From: a bacterium
Lineage (GTDB): Bacteria; Patescibacteriota; Doudnabacteria; UBA920
Direction: 5' to 3'
DNA length: 6,783 nt
Assembly: GCA_021789715.1 (NCBI GenBank)
Contig: JAJYJE010000053.1
Location: forward strand, 1 to 6,783
This document shows positions 1-5,102 of this stretch, piece by piece. The notes beneath the pieces are model-generated. The model was not told where the DNA came from. It saw only the letters and a program-made list of their open reading frames with translations, and made no database searches. The stretch's first letter is position 1. The number at the start of each line of letters is the position of its first letter. The position numbers and the translations under genes were made by a program.

Positions 1-248
1 GTCAAAACGCTGGCGGATACCTGTACCTGGCGCAAATCGGCGTAAGGAATATTAAAAAAAGCCGCTTTGGCTTTTGCCAGGGCCTCCTCGTCAAGAACCT
101 TTTGAGCGACAAGCAACTGGCCAAGATTTTGCCCGTTCGCCTTTACCTGAGCGCGCAGTTCTGCCAAAGTTTGAGGCTTAACAAAACCATTGTCCACCAA
201 AAACTGCTCGAAATTTTGGGCTGTTTTATTTTTGATTTGAGGTTCCAT
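1..248 (-). CDS. pilB: Type IV pilus assembly ATPase PilB/GspE, N-terminal fragment (3' end outside window)
   Basis: The first 82 residues of a secretion/pilus ATPase are visible; the gene runs off the left edge. Residues about 40-75 (LGQLLVAQKVLDEEALAKA, followed by a FFNIPYADL stretch) match the N-terminal MshEN/T2SSE_N domain that precedes the hexameric motor in PilB and GspE. PilT retraction ATPases lack this domain, so an extension ATPase is the better call. The Walker A and B motifs would lie outside the window and cannot be checked. The protein would be cytoplasmic, docking on the PilM-PilN-PilO platform and powering pilin polymerisation. The ATG at 248 follows a weak GGAAAG about 12 bases upstream. 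It is last in the visible operon and is separated from the preceding gene by 164 bases, where I see no convincing terminator or promoter, only a 20-codon ORF (312-374, minus) that may be chance. Confidence 0.87.
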   Translation of the reverse strand, partial: MEPQIKNKTAQNFEQFLVDNGFVKPQTLAELRAQVKANGQNLGQLLVAQKVLDEEALAKAKAAFFNIPYADLRQVQVSASVL

Positions 249-412
249 ATGTGCTTATTTCTTTCCAACTTTTATCCGATTGGCAACCCGACATCAAGAC
301 CAGGCCCTATATCACAAGCCGATAACGACCGCGCAAACCGCGTTTTTTACATAATGCCGGCGGCTAACTGTCATGGAACAAAAAACGGGAACGGCTGCAA
401 TACCGCGCCGCG

Positions 413-760
413 CTACTTCCCCGCTGGGGGTTGCGGACTCGCGGCTCCCAGCATTGAATCCACGGGTACGCCAATGTCGGTAGAGGTGTTAACTTGCGGG
501 TATTGGACCGCCCCAAACTGAAAACGGCCGCTATCCAGCTGGGAAAAATCCAGCTTATTGCCGTACGGCAAAATCTGGCCGCCTCCGGCGCTGGTGGAAG
601 AAGCGGACAAGCCAGCGGAACCGTTCAAGGCGGCAAGGTTAGTCGTGATGCCCAGCGATGGCGCAGGCGGCTGTTTAAAAAAGCCGTTATACAGTACAAT
701 GCCGCTGCCTCCAAACGCAACAATTATGACCGCAATTTGAATAATTTTTTTCTTATCCAT
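413..760 (-). CDS. Small single-pass membrane protein in the PilP position of the pilus operon
   Basis: A 115-residue protein with a short basic N-terminus (MDKKK), one hydrophobic helix at about residues 6-25, a Gly/Ala/Ser/Pro-rich linker at about 31-61, and a compact C-terminal part with ILPYG (63-67), LDFSQL (70-75), RFQFGAVQYPQV (79-90) and DIGVPVDSML (95-104). The expected topology is N-terminus in the cytoplasm with the rest outside. The gene starts 39 bases after pilO and lies before pilB, where proteobacteria place the lipoprotein PilP. There is no lipobox cysteine (the protein has no Cys at all), so it is not a classical PilP. From memory, similar LPYG-x-LD and EIGxPL motifs occur in small proteins in this position in other CPR pilus operons; I could not verify that here. 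The likely role is an accessory part of the pilus platform, by context only. AGAAGCGAG before the ATG is one of the few Shine-Dalgarno-like sequences in the window. Confidence 0.75.
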   Translation of the reverse strand: MDKKKIIQIAVIIVAFGGSGIVLYNGFFKQPPAPSLGITTNLAALNGSAGLSASSTSAGGGQILPYGNKLDFSQLDSGRFQFGAVQYPQVNTSTDIGVPVDSMLGAASPQPPAGK

Positions 761-799
761 ATCTCGCTTCTTATGCTTAAACTTCTAACCCTAAAATTT

Positions 800-1426
800 T
801 TATTTGGCTGCCGGAACAAAATAGTAAGTGGTCATATTCAGTTTCATATCGAGCGTGGAATTTTTGTCCGGCGTAAGCGACAGCGAGCTGATATCCATAA
901 TACGACCGTATGTTTCCAGCTTTTTAAGCAAATCAACCAACTGCGACATGGTGCCGGTGACGCTTAAGCTTAAACTGGTGGGCTGCAGGGAACGTTGCGC
1001 CGAATATGGATCACTGACTAACGACGGTATTCCGGCCGAATCACCGGCGCCGTCCACGCCCACGTCCGTGACCACCACACCGGCGGACTGAGCTATATTT
1101 TGCAAAAGCATCACCAGCCTTACTGACCGCTGCTCAAGCGGCAACGCTTCGTCTAAGTTCTTAACATCAGCAGAGTTTGTCGCGAGCTTGCTGCTCAAAT
1201 CCTTTAAAGTCTGCAGGCTGCCCAAAGTCGAGCTTGCCTGCTTGCGCAAGCCATCTAACTGTTGCTGCTCGGCAGCGACCGCTCCTACCTTAGGCCCGAT
1301 TATAAACCACTGGAATAACACGGCCACAATAATAAGCAGGACTATTTCCACTAAGGCATTGCGGGAATTTTGTATTCCGGCCGGCATTTGTATTTTGGGG
1401 AGTTCAGAAGTGAATTTGGTATCCAT
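800..1426 (-). CDS. pilO: Type IV pilus inner-membrane platform protein PilO
   Basis: A 208-residue bitopic protein: a cytoplasmic N-terminal tail (1-23), one transmembrane helix (about 24-45, EIVLLIIVAVLFQWFIIGP), a coiled-coil region (about 50-92, rich in Gln, Leu and Lys), then a C-terminal domain (about 97-205) with the LPLEQRSVRLVMLLQNIAQSAGV pattern split by family-typical spacing and the SLSVTGTMSQLVDLLKKLE segment of the PilO ferredoxin-like fold. PilO dimerises with PilN outside the membrane and helps tie PilM and the ATPase to the growing pilus. The frame stays open upstream to an ATG at 1507, but that start would overlap pilN by 74 bases and add an unrelated tail. The ATG at 1426, seven bases after the pilN stop, gives the usual PilO length. 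No Shine-Dalgarno is visible, so translational coupling to pilN is likely. Confidence 0.9.
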   Translation of the reverse strand: MDTKFTSELPKIQMPAGIQNSRNALVEIVLLIIVAVLFQWFIIGPKVGAVAAEQQQLDGLRKQASSTLGSLQTLKDLSSKLATNSADVKNLDEALPLEQRSVRLVMLLQNIAQSAGVVVTDVGVDGAGDSAGIPSLVSDPYSAQRSLQPTSLSLSVTGTMSQLVDLLKKLETYGRIMDISSLSLTPDKNSTLDMKLNMTTYYFVPAAK

Positions 1427-1433
1427 ACGGCTG

Positions 1434-2018
1434 TTAAGGAGTTGTCGTGCTGGCGGAATTATACCGCAGCAAGCTTTGGTTAAAGTTAAACTGGGCGTCA
1501 AACCCATACGCGGTCTGGTTGCCGCTTTGCTGCTTATGGAAAGCGCCTAATTTTAGGTTATTGAAATTTTGGACAAACTCGGGCAAGTCAAAGACTTGCA
1601 AGAATTTATCAATGCTGTCCAAGTCAGGAACCTCGACAGAAACCGTAATAGAGCCGTCTTTTGTTGCCTGCAAATTGCTGTACACCGCGTCTTTCAGCGT
1701 TATATTGGCAAGCGCGGGCAATAGCCCGGACCAATACAGATGATTGCCTACAATGGAATTAAACGCCTGAAGCTGCGCTTGCCTGGCATAAACTTCTTCC
1801 CTATTTGGGACCTGGCCGGCGTCTGCGGCAGCCTGATTAATCGATGCCTGGGCCGCGAAAATTTCCCTGGATATCTGGCCGACTTTAATAAATTGCCAAC
1901 CATAATAACCCGCCATCGCCAAAACGACAACCAACATTATCCTGACCAGCAGACGGGGCAAAAATTCTAAAAAGCTTCCGGAAGTTTTTTTTTGTTTTAA
2001 AAGATTTATTTGCGCCAT
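1434..2018 (-). CDS. pilN: Type IV pilus inner-membrane platform protein PilN
   Basis: A 194-residue protein beginning MAQINLLKQKK, which fits the conserved N-terminal INLL motif by which PilN binds the groove of PilM in the cytoplasm. One transmembrane helix follows (about 24-44), then a periphery-facing coiled coil (about 46-85) and a PilN-type domain starting with RQAQLQAFNSIVGNHLYWSG and LLPALANITLKDAVY. Length and order match the Fimbrial_assembly (PilN) family. The reading frame is open upstream to a TTG at 2081, but the extra 21 residues would displace the INLL motif from the N-terminus. An extended -10 element also overlaps that TTG, so the ATG at 2018 is preferred. No Shine-Dalgarno precedes it. 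It lies 104 bases after pilM and 7 bases before pilO. Confidence 0.9.
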   Translation of the reverse strand: MAQINLLKQKKTSGSFLEFLPRLLVRIMLVVVLAMAGYYGWQFIKVGQISREIFAAQASINQAAADAGQVPNREEVYARQAQLQAFNSIVGNHLYWSGLLPALANITLKDAVYSNLQATKDGSITVSVEVPDLDSIDKFLQVFDLPEFVQNFNNLKLGAFHKQQSGNQTAYGFDAQFNFNQSLLRYNSASTTTP

Positions 2019-2080
2019 AGGCTTATGGACATAATTGCGGTAATCGCGCCGGCGGGACACAAATAAGACGCGGAGCGGCA

Positions 2081-2089
2081 ATTATAGCA
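2081..2089 (-). promoter_or_regulatory. Extended -10 element upstream of pilN (possible internal promoter)
   Basis: On the minus strand the bases read TGCTATAAT, a perfect extended -10 (TGn-TATAAT). The predicted start point near 2074 would leave a leader of about 56 bases before the pilN ATG at 2018. No good -35 is seen 16-18 bases upstream, which extended -10 promoters tolerate. It sits in the largest gap between pilM, pilN and pilO, which supports it, but it is an AT-rich stretch and could be chance. Confidence 0.4.
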
Positions 2090-2122
2090 ATTATGTTGAT
2101 TATGTCGTTTTTGTCATTGTTT

Positions 2123-3151
2123 CTAATCTTTTCTCAGCGCCAGGCCGATGGCAACCGGCAGGCTGGAAGAGTATCTATCCAAAATTTGTGCAAGATTTTT
2201 ATTATAACTTACCGCCTGTAACGGGTTTCCCAGTTCGGTTGGTACTTGAAGATCTTCAAAGAAACCTGCTATACCCGGCAACTTCGCCCCTCCGCCGGCT
2301 AATATAATCTTGTCCAGTTTCTCCTTATTTTGCGATTGATAAATGGTCAGCAGCTGCTTAACTTCGGTCTTGATTATGTTCAGGATGGGACGAATCGCGT
2401 CAGGAATAAATGTCGTGCCGTTTACCCCAAAATCTTTTTTAAACTGCTCGGCCCGGGATTCGTTTATGTTCAGCATCTGGGCAATTTTAGCGGTTATGGT
2501 CTCGCCTCCGATATTCAAATTCCGCGACAGCCGCAAGTACCCGTGTTCAATAATGTTCAATCCCGTGCTCCTTGCTCCTATATCTATTATAACACAATTA
2601 ATCGGTTTATTGCCGACCAGGGAGCGGATAAGCGCCAATCCCTCGATTTCTCCCACTTCCGGTTCCAGTCCGGCCAAATTGAAAAGCTGCAAATAATTCT
2701 TGGTAATCTGTTTTGGAACGGCAGTCAGCAGAACTTTCTGCATATTGAGGTTCGACCCGGTTTCCGCCAGTACGGTCCAGGCCAAATCCACATCCGATAA
2801 GGCCAACGGCACATATTTCTTAGCCTCGCGGTCTACCGCGGCGTTCAGTTCCGAATCTTTCATACGCGGCAGTTCAACGACTGAACTAAATACGGAAATA
2901 TTGGGAAAGCTGATTACGCATCGTTTAGTCGTGGTTCCGGCTTTATTGATTAAGGACCTAAGCAGCTTGGCCATGGCCGGGACCGCCAGCTCATCGTTTT
3001 TTCCCCCAAGTTGGTATGGACAATTCACGATCCCGTAAGTATTTAAAACGGTTTTCTCTCCGTGCAAAACTTCAGCTATTTTGATGTTTGCCGTACCAAT
3101 ATCAACACCAAGGATGGCATTCTTTTTAGAAAATAGGTTAGAGAAAAACAT
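2123..3151 (-). CDS. pilM: Type IV pilus assembly protein PilM (actin-like ATPase)
   Basis: A 342-residue cytoplasmic protein of the PilM/FtsA actin-like superfamily. The phosphate-1 motif GVDIGTANIKIAEV is at residues 15-28, a second phosphate-binding motif VIIDIGARSTGLNI at 187-200, and the adenosine motif IILAGGGAKLPGI at 282-294. The SFPNISVFSSVVELPRM segment (81-97) and the AVDREAKKYVPL segment (105-116) are typical of PilM. PilM binds the N-terminal peptide of PilN and anchors the inner-membrane complex to PilB/PilC. The length is normal for the family. The N-terminal MFFSNLFSKKN is amphipathic, as in many PilM proteins. The gene is first in the operon, with the promoter at 3245-3273 giving a leader of about 87 bases. 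No Shine-Dalgarno precedes the ATG at 3151. Confidence 0.96.
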   Translation of the reverse strand: MFFSNLFSKKNAILGVDIGTANIKIAEVLHGEKTVLNTYGIVNCPYQLGGKNDELAVPAMAKLLRSLINKAGTTTKRCVISFPNISVFSSVVELPRMKDSELNAAVDREAKKYVPLALSDVDLAWTVLAETGSNLNMQKVLLTAVPKQITKNYLQLFNLAGLEPEVGEIEGLALIRSLVGNKPINCVIIDIGARSTGLNIIEHGYLRLSRNLNIGGETITAKIAQMLNINESRAEQFKKDFGVNGTTFIPDAIRPILNIIKTEVKQLLTIYQSQNKEKLDKIILAGGGAKLPGIAGFFEDLQVPTELGNPLQAVSYNKNLAQILDRYSSSLPVAIGLALRKD

Positions 3152-3244
3152 TCAGCGGCGTTTTTTGGTTATATTTTGAACCAAACTCTGAAATTTTTTA
3201 TTTCGGAATTGTAAAATCGAAAGAAAACTCCAAATAGCAAGTTA

Positions 3245-3273
3245 ATCATAATACAATAACGACCGGTTGTCAA
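3245..3273 (-). promoter_or_regulatory. Near-consensus housekeeping promoter of the pilM operon
   Basis: On the minus strand TTGACA (3268-3273) is followed by a 17-base spacer and TATGAT (3245-3250), which matches consensus at 11 of 12 positions with ideal spacing. The predicted start is near 3238, 87 bases before the pilM ATG. The -35 hexamer overlaps the -35 of the divergent plus-strand promoter by five bases. Confidence 0.85.
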
Positions 3274-3295
3274 AATTCTAAAGTTCTGCTAAAAT
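3267..3295 (+). promoter_or_regulatory. Promoter of the tRNA-Ile transcription unit
   Basis: TTGTCA (3267-3272), a 17-base spacer and TAAAAT (3290-3295) form a strong plus-strand promoter, and the TG at 3287-3288 makes an extended -10. Each hexamer differs from consensus at one position. Transcription would start near 3302, giving a leader of about 58 bases before tRNA-Ile. The -35 is shared, on the opposite strand, with the pilM promoter. Confidence 0.75.
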
Positions 3296-3359
3296 ATGTT
3301 AGCATTGCAAGTTTTTAAGCGCCATAAGAGCCGGCCGTAAACTTCTATGCCAGGATTGC

Positions 3360-3436
3360 GGGCGTGTAGCTCAGATGGTTAGAGCGCGTCACTGATAATG
3401 ACGAGGTCTCAGGTTCGATTCCTGACACGCCCACCA
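3360..3436 (+). tRNA. trnI: tRNA-Ile (anticodon GAT)
   Basis: A complete cloverleaf of 77 bases. The acceptor stem GGGCGTG pairs with CACGCCC. The D arm is GCTC/GAGC, and the anticodon stem CGTCA/TGACG encloses the loop CTGATAA with anticodon GAT. The T arm TCAGG/CCTGA encloses TTCGATT. The discriminator is A, and CCA is encoded at 3434-3436. The gene is not beside an rRNA operon in this window, where tRNA-Ile and tRNA-Ala often lie. No hairpin with a U-tract follows it directly, so the transcript probably reads on into the small membrane protein gene at 3585. Confidence 0.98.
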
Positions 3437-3437
3437 C

Positions 3438-3475
3438 GTACCATTCGCTCCGCTCAGGTACATGGCCCAGCCATG
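3438..3475 (+). repeat. Two adjacent short inverted repeats after tRNA-Ile
   Basis: GTACC (3438-3442) pairs with GGTAC (3457-3461) around a 14-base loop. CATGGC (3461-3466) then pairs with GCCATG (3470-3475) around CCA. The two overlap at one base. No U-tract follows, so this is not a standard terminator. It may guide 3' processing of the tRNA or protect the downstream mRNA, or it may be chance. Confidence 0.35.
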
Positions 3476-3584
3476 CGCTTGTGATCAGGAAAACAAATGG
3501 TGCATACCCCGTAACCGAGCCGATCCGCCTATGTCGGATTGAAACGACCGTCATAAGGCGCTAATCCAAAATCAAAAAACTCCT

Positions 3585-3854
3585 ATGCGTTTCTTTCTTG
3601 CCCCCATCGTATTTATTCTTGGCGTGCTTTGCATGAAGTATTCCGTGCAGATCACCGACCAATTTTCGGGCAAGATCGATATGGCGGAAAAGTACCTGGG
3701 CACCGGCATTGGCGCTGGTACTTATACCTGGTGGAAACTGTTCGGCCTTGGCGTATGCGTTTTGAGCGTCCTTTGGCTGTTTAATATGCTCCCCCACGGC
3801 CCGGCTACTCCGCCGTCCAGCCCGACTTCGATGATAACCCAATTGCTGGTATAA
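3585..3854 (+). CDS. Small two-helix membrane protein of unknown function
   Basis: An 89-residue protein with a hydrophobic N-terminal helix (about 3-20, FFLAPIVFILGVLCM), a hydrophilic stretch (21-46) containing DMAEKYLGTGIGAGTYTWWK, a second helix (about 49-68, KLFGLGVCVLSVLWLFNML), and a Pro/Ser-rich tail. Small proteins with this layout, a start like 'xxFLAPxVxxLG' and an 'AExxLGxGxGxxxxxKLxG' middle are common in CPR genomes as conserved hypothetical proteins; this is recalled, not searched. Function is unknown. No Shine-Dalgarno is seen before the ATG at 3585 and no strong promoter lies between it and tRNA-Ile 148 bases upstream, so co-transcription with the tRNA is likely. A terminator follows at 3937. 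The opposite-strand ORF here lacks any recognisable feature and is taken as a shadow. Confidence 0.75.
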   Translation: MRFFLAPIVFILGVLCMKYSVQITDQFSGKIDMAEKYLGTGIGAGTYTWWKLFGLGVCVLSVLWLFNMLPHGPATPPSSPTSMITQLLV

Positions 3855-3936
3855 AGATAAAAAAAATCTTTCTTTGGCTTCTCGGCCCGCTTGTCCCGCC
3901 AATTACGCAGAGCCGCCTACGTCGCTGAAAAATACT

Positions 3937-3958
3937 CCCGGGGACAGCCCCGGGTTTT
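3937..3958 (+). terminator. Rho-independent terminator of the tRNA-Ile / small membrane protein unit
   Basis: CCCGGGG (3937-3943), loop ACAG, CCCCGGG (3948-3954), then TTTT. The stem is seven uninterrupted GC pairs with a tetraloop. It lies 82 bases after the small membrane protein stop and 44 bases before tRNA-Ala, so it separates two units. The U-tract continues into TAAAAT (3958-3963), which could be a -10 for tRNA-Ala, although no -35 matches. Confidence 0.85.
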
Positions 3959-4002
3959 AAAATCCATCAATCCTTAGCTTGGCTTGCCCCATTACACCTG
4001 AA

Positions 4003-4078
4003 GGGCCATTAGCTCATTTGGTAGAGCACCACATTTGCAATGTGGGGGTGACCGGTTCGAATCCGGTATGGTCCACCA
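4003..4078 (+). tRNA. trnA: tRNA-Ala (anticodon TGC)
   Basis: A complete cloverleaf of 76 bases. The acceptor stem GGGCCAT pairs with ATGGTCC (one G-U pair). The D arm is GCTC/GAGC, and the anticodon stem CCACA/TGTGG encloses TTTGCAA with anticodon TGC. The T arm ACCGG/CCGGT encloses TTCGAAT. The discriminator is A, and CCA is encoded at 4076-4078. No clear promoter is visible in the 44 bases between it and the preceding terminator, apart from a TAAAAT at 3958-3963. The hairpin at 4195 would end the transcript. Confidence 0.98.
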
Positions 4079-4194
4079 GATGCAACGGGGTAAGACAAGG
4101 CGACCGGCCGTACTCTGTACCCGATGGGTGCAGGTTTTGCGTCAGGAGGTGGGGCCCTATTCCGCTTAAATTCGCCATAGTAATGGCATTGCCG

Positions 4195-4221
4195 AACTCG
4201 TGCTTTTTCAGCACGAGTTTT
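4195..4221 (+). terminator. Hairpin terminator downstream of tRNA-Ala
   Basis: AACTCGTGC (4195-4203) pairs perfectly with GCACGAGTT (4211-4219) around the loop TTTTTCA. The T run 4218-4221 continues out of the stem and is short. The nine-pair stem is strong; the brief U-tract makes termination efficiency uncertain. It sits 117 bases after the tRNA-Ala CCA end. Confidence 0.7.
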
Positions 4222-4425
4222 CGATCTATTGATTTCCTTTCCGGAGCAAATAACTGCCCGCTAATTTCAGGTGCATTTCCTTATCCACTTTTTTATACCG
4301 CTATATAAAAAAGCTCGCGGTACGCCAACAGTCTCAGAACCGGCTTATTCAAGTCCATTCTCGCTAAAACCAAGAGCCTCTCCGTCAGGTTTTTAACCAC
4401 AAACGAGTTTTTCAAAAATATAATA

Positions 4426-4434
4426 TGGTATAAT
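4426..4434 (+). promoter_or_regulatory. Extended -10 promoter directly before the pseudopilin ATG (leaderless start predicted)
   Basis: TGGTATAAT is a perfect extended -10. Its last base is at 4434, so the usual start seven bases later falls on the A of the ATG at 4441. A second TATAAT lies at 4419-4424 and would give a leader of about 10 bases. No good -35 is present at 17 bases. No Shine-Dalgarno precedes the ATG, which fits a leaderless mRNA. Confidence 0.65.
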
Positions 4435-4440
4435 TGACAT

Positions 4441-5046
4441 ATGGATGTCTATAAGACACAAAAATGCAACTCTCAATATCCGCAAGACGGCTTTACCCTG
4501 ATAGAATTATTGGTTGTCATTTCTATTATGGGTTTGCTTGCCAGCGTGGTTCTGGGGGCGACTGCGAAAGCGCGGAGCGAGGCGCGCGACGCGAAACGAA
4601 TTGCCGATATGATGACAGTACGAAACGCCCTGGAAGAATATGCCAACTCATACGGCTATTACCCTCCCAACCAGCAAGACGTAACCGACCCCTCGCAACT
4701 AGCCTTTGACCCCGGTTGGGCGCGATGGGATTACAGCAACGTCGGCGGATTTATCCCGGCTCTGCAAACCCAGCAATTGCTTAACGGCCCCATTAGCGAC
4801 CCGTTAAACGGAGAGTACTACTACCTTTACATAGACGCCCAACAATATTCCGGCGCGGATCCCGGCATTATCTCGTCAGCTCTAGGCGGCCTCTGTTCTT
4901 CCCAGGGCATGTCAACCGGCGCAGCCTTGATATTTTTTCTGGAAAATACCCCAACCGCAAATAACCCCAACTTTAAAAAGTGCGAAAGCGGCAGCAATGC
5001 CTATTGCATGTGTATGCCGAGCACCGTAGTTATCCCTTCCGGCTAA
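4441..5046 (+). CDS. Type IV pilin / pseudopilin with class III prepilin signal
   Basis: A 201-residue prepilin. A 17-residue leader ends in Gly17 and is followed by FTLIELLVVISIMGLLASVV, the classic prepilin peptidase site with Phe at mature +1 and Glu at +5 (Glu22). The hydrophobic helix spans about 18-40, and a helical RSEARDAKRIADMMTVRNAL stretch (45-64) leads into YANSYGYYPP, a pattern usual in CPR pseudopilins. The globular domain has DPLNGEYYYLYID (120-132). The mature part holds four Cys (152, 181, 189, 191), an even number that could form two disulfides in the C-terminal D-region. After cleavage it would enter the pilus made by the PilM-N-O/PilB machine encoded divergently about 1.3 kb away. 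Whether it is a major or a minor subunit cannot be told. The start is supported by the adjacent promoter. A terminator follows at 5062. Confidence 0.93.
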   Translation: MDVYKTQKCNSQYPQDGFTLIELLVVISIMGLLASVVLGATAKARSEARDAKRIADMMTVRNALEEYANSYGYYPPNQQDVTDPSQLAFDPGWARWDYSNVGGFIPALQTQQLLNGPISDPLNGEYYYLYIDAQQYSGADPGIISSALGGLCSSQGMSTGAALIFFLENTPTANNPNFKKCESGSNAYCMCMPSTVVIPSG

Positions 5047-5061
5047 AATTTTACTCTGCCC

Positions 5062-5086
5062 TCCCCAGCCAAAACTGGGGATTTTT
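5062..5086 (+). terminator. Rho-independent terminator of the pseudopilin gene
   Basis: TCCCCAG (5062-5068), loop CCAAAA, CTGGGGA (5075-5081), then TTTTT (5082-5086). The seven-pair stem and U-tract are typical, 15 bases after the pilin stop. The last T of the tract is the first base of the next gene's extended -10 element. Confidence 0.88.
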
Positions 5087-5094
5087 GTTATAAT
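5086..5094 (+). promoter_or_regulatory. Extended -10 promoter of the glycosyltransferase gene
   Basis: TGTTATAAT is a perfect extended -10 that begins in the U-tract of the pilin terminator. It ends at 5094, nine bases before the A of the ATG at 5103, so the transcript would carry a leader of no more than about two bases. The position where a -35 would lie is occupied by the terminator stem and shows no match. Confidence 0.6.
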
Positions 5095-5102
5095 TTTTAA
5101 GC

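Larger units (their letters stand above)
4079..4440. other. Intergenic region with no supportable gene
   Basis: The 362 bases between tRNA-Ala and the pseudopilin hold no convincing gene. The first 116 bases look like the 3' trailer of the tRNA-Ala transcript, with small hairpins (for example GCCAT/ATGGC at 4174-4187), and end at the terminator at 4195. The rest is AT-rich. It contains an inverted repeat TACCGC/GCGGTA (4296-4301 and 4317-4322) around a 15-base loop that includes TATATAAAA, and the -10 elements of the pilin promoter at its right end. The ORF overlapping tRNA-Ala on each strand is a translation of the tRNA and is not real. Confidence 0.6.

Noticed and set aside
319..338. CGCG-CAAAC-CGCG followed by six Ts as a plus-strand terminator
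   Set aside because: The stem has only four pairs, and no plus-strand gene is present here to end.
312..374. Twenty-codon minus-strand ORF between the 115-residue protein and pilB
   Set aside because: Too short to support and has no ribosome binding site; an ORF of this size is expected by chance.
102..1091. Several plus-strand ORFs across the pilO, 115-residue protein and pilB genes
   Set aside because: They are shadows of the minus-strand operon, with no domain, hydrophobic pattern or start context of their own.
1427..1507. Longer pilO start at the ATG at 1507
   Set aside because: It overlaps pilN by 74 bases and adds 27 residues without family resemblance. The ATG at 1426 directly follows the pilN stop and gives normal length.
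3345..3554. Minus-strand ORF of 69 codons containing VSGIEPETSSLSVTRSNHLSYTP-like sequence
   Set aside because: It is the antisense translation of tRNA-Ile, a well-known false ORF found opposite tRNA genes.
3519..3930. Imperfect direct repeat (GCCTATGTCGGATTGAAA near 3527 and GCCTACGTCGCTGAAA near 3915) flanking the 89-residue gene
   Set aside because: The copies differ by substitutions and a gap over fewer than 20 bases. This is not enough to claim a mobile element or duplication.
3979..4308. ORFs on both strands across tRNA-Ala (plus 3979-4308, minus 4014-4214)
   Set aside because: Their recognisable peptides (LAHLVEHHICNVGVTGSNPV and the HTGFEPVTPT type) are translations of the tRNA sequence itself, not genes.
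4434..4439. Perfect TTGACA just before the pseudopilin ATG
   Set aside because: No -10 lies 15-19 bases downstream inside the gene; the only TATAAG is 10 bases away. It is probably chance.
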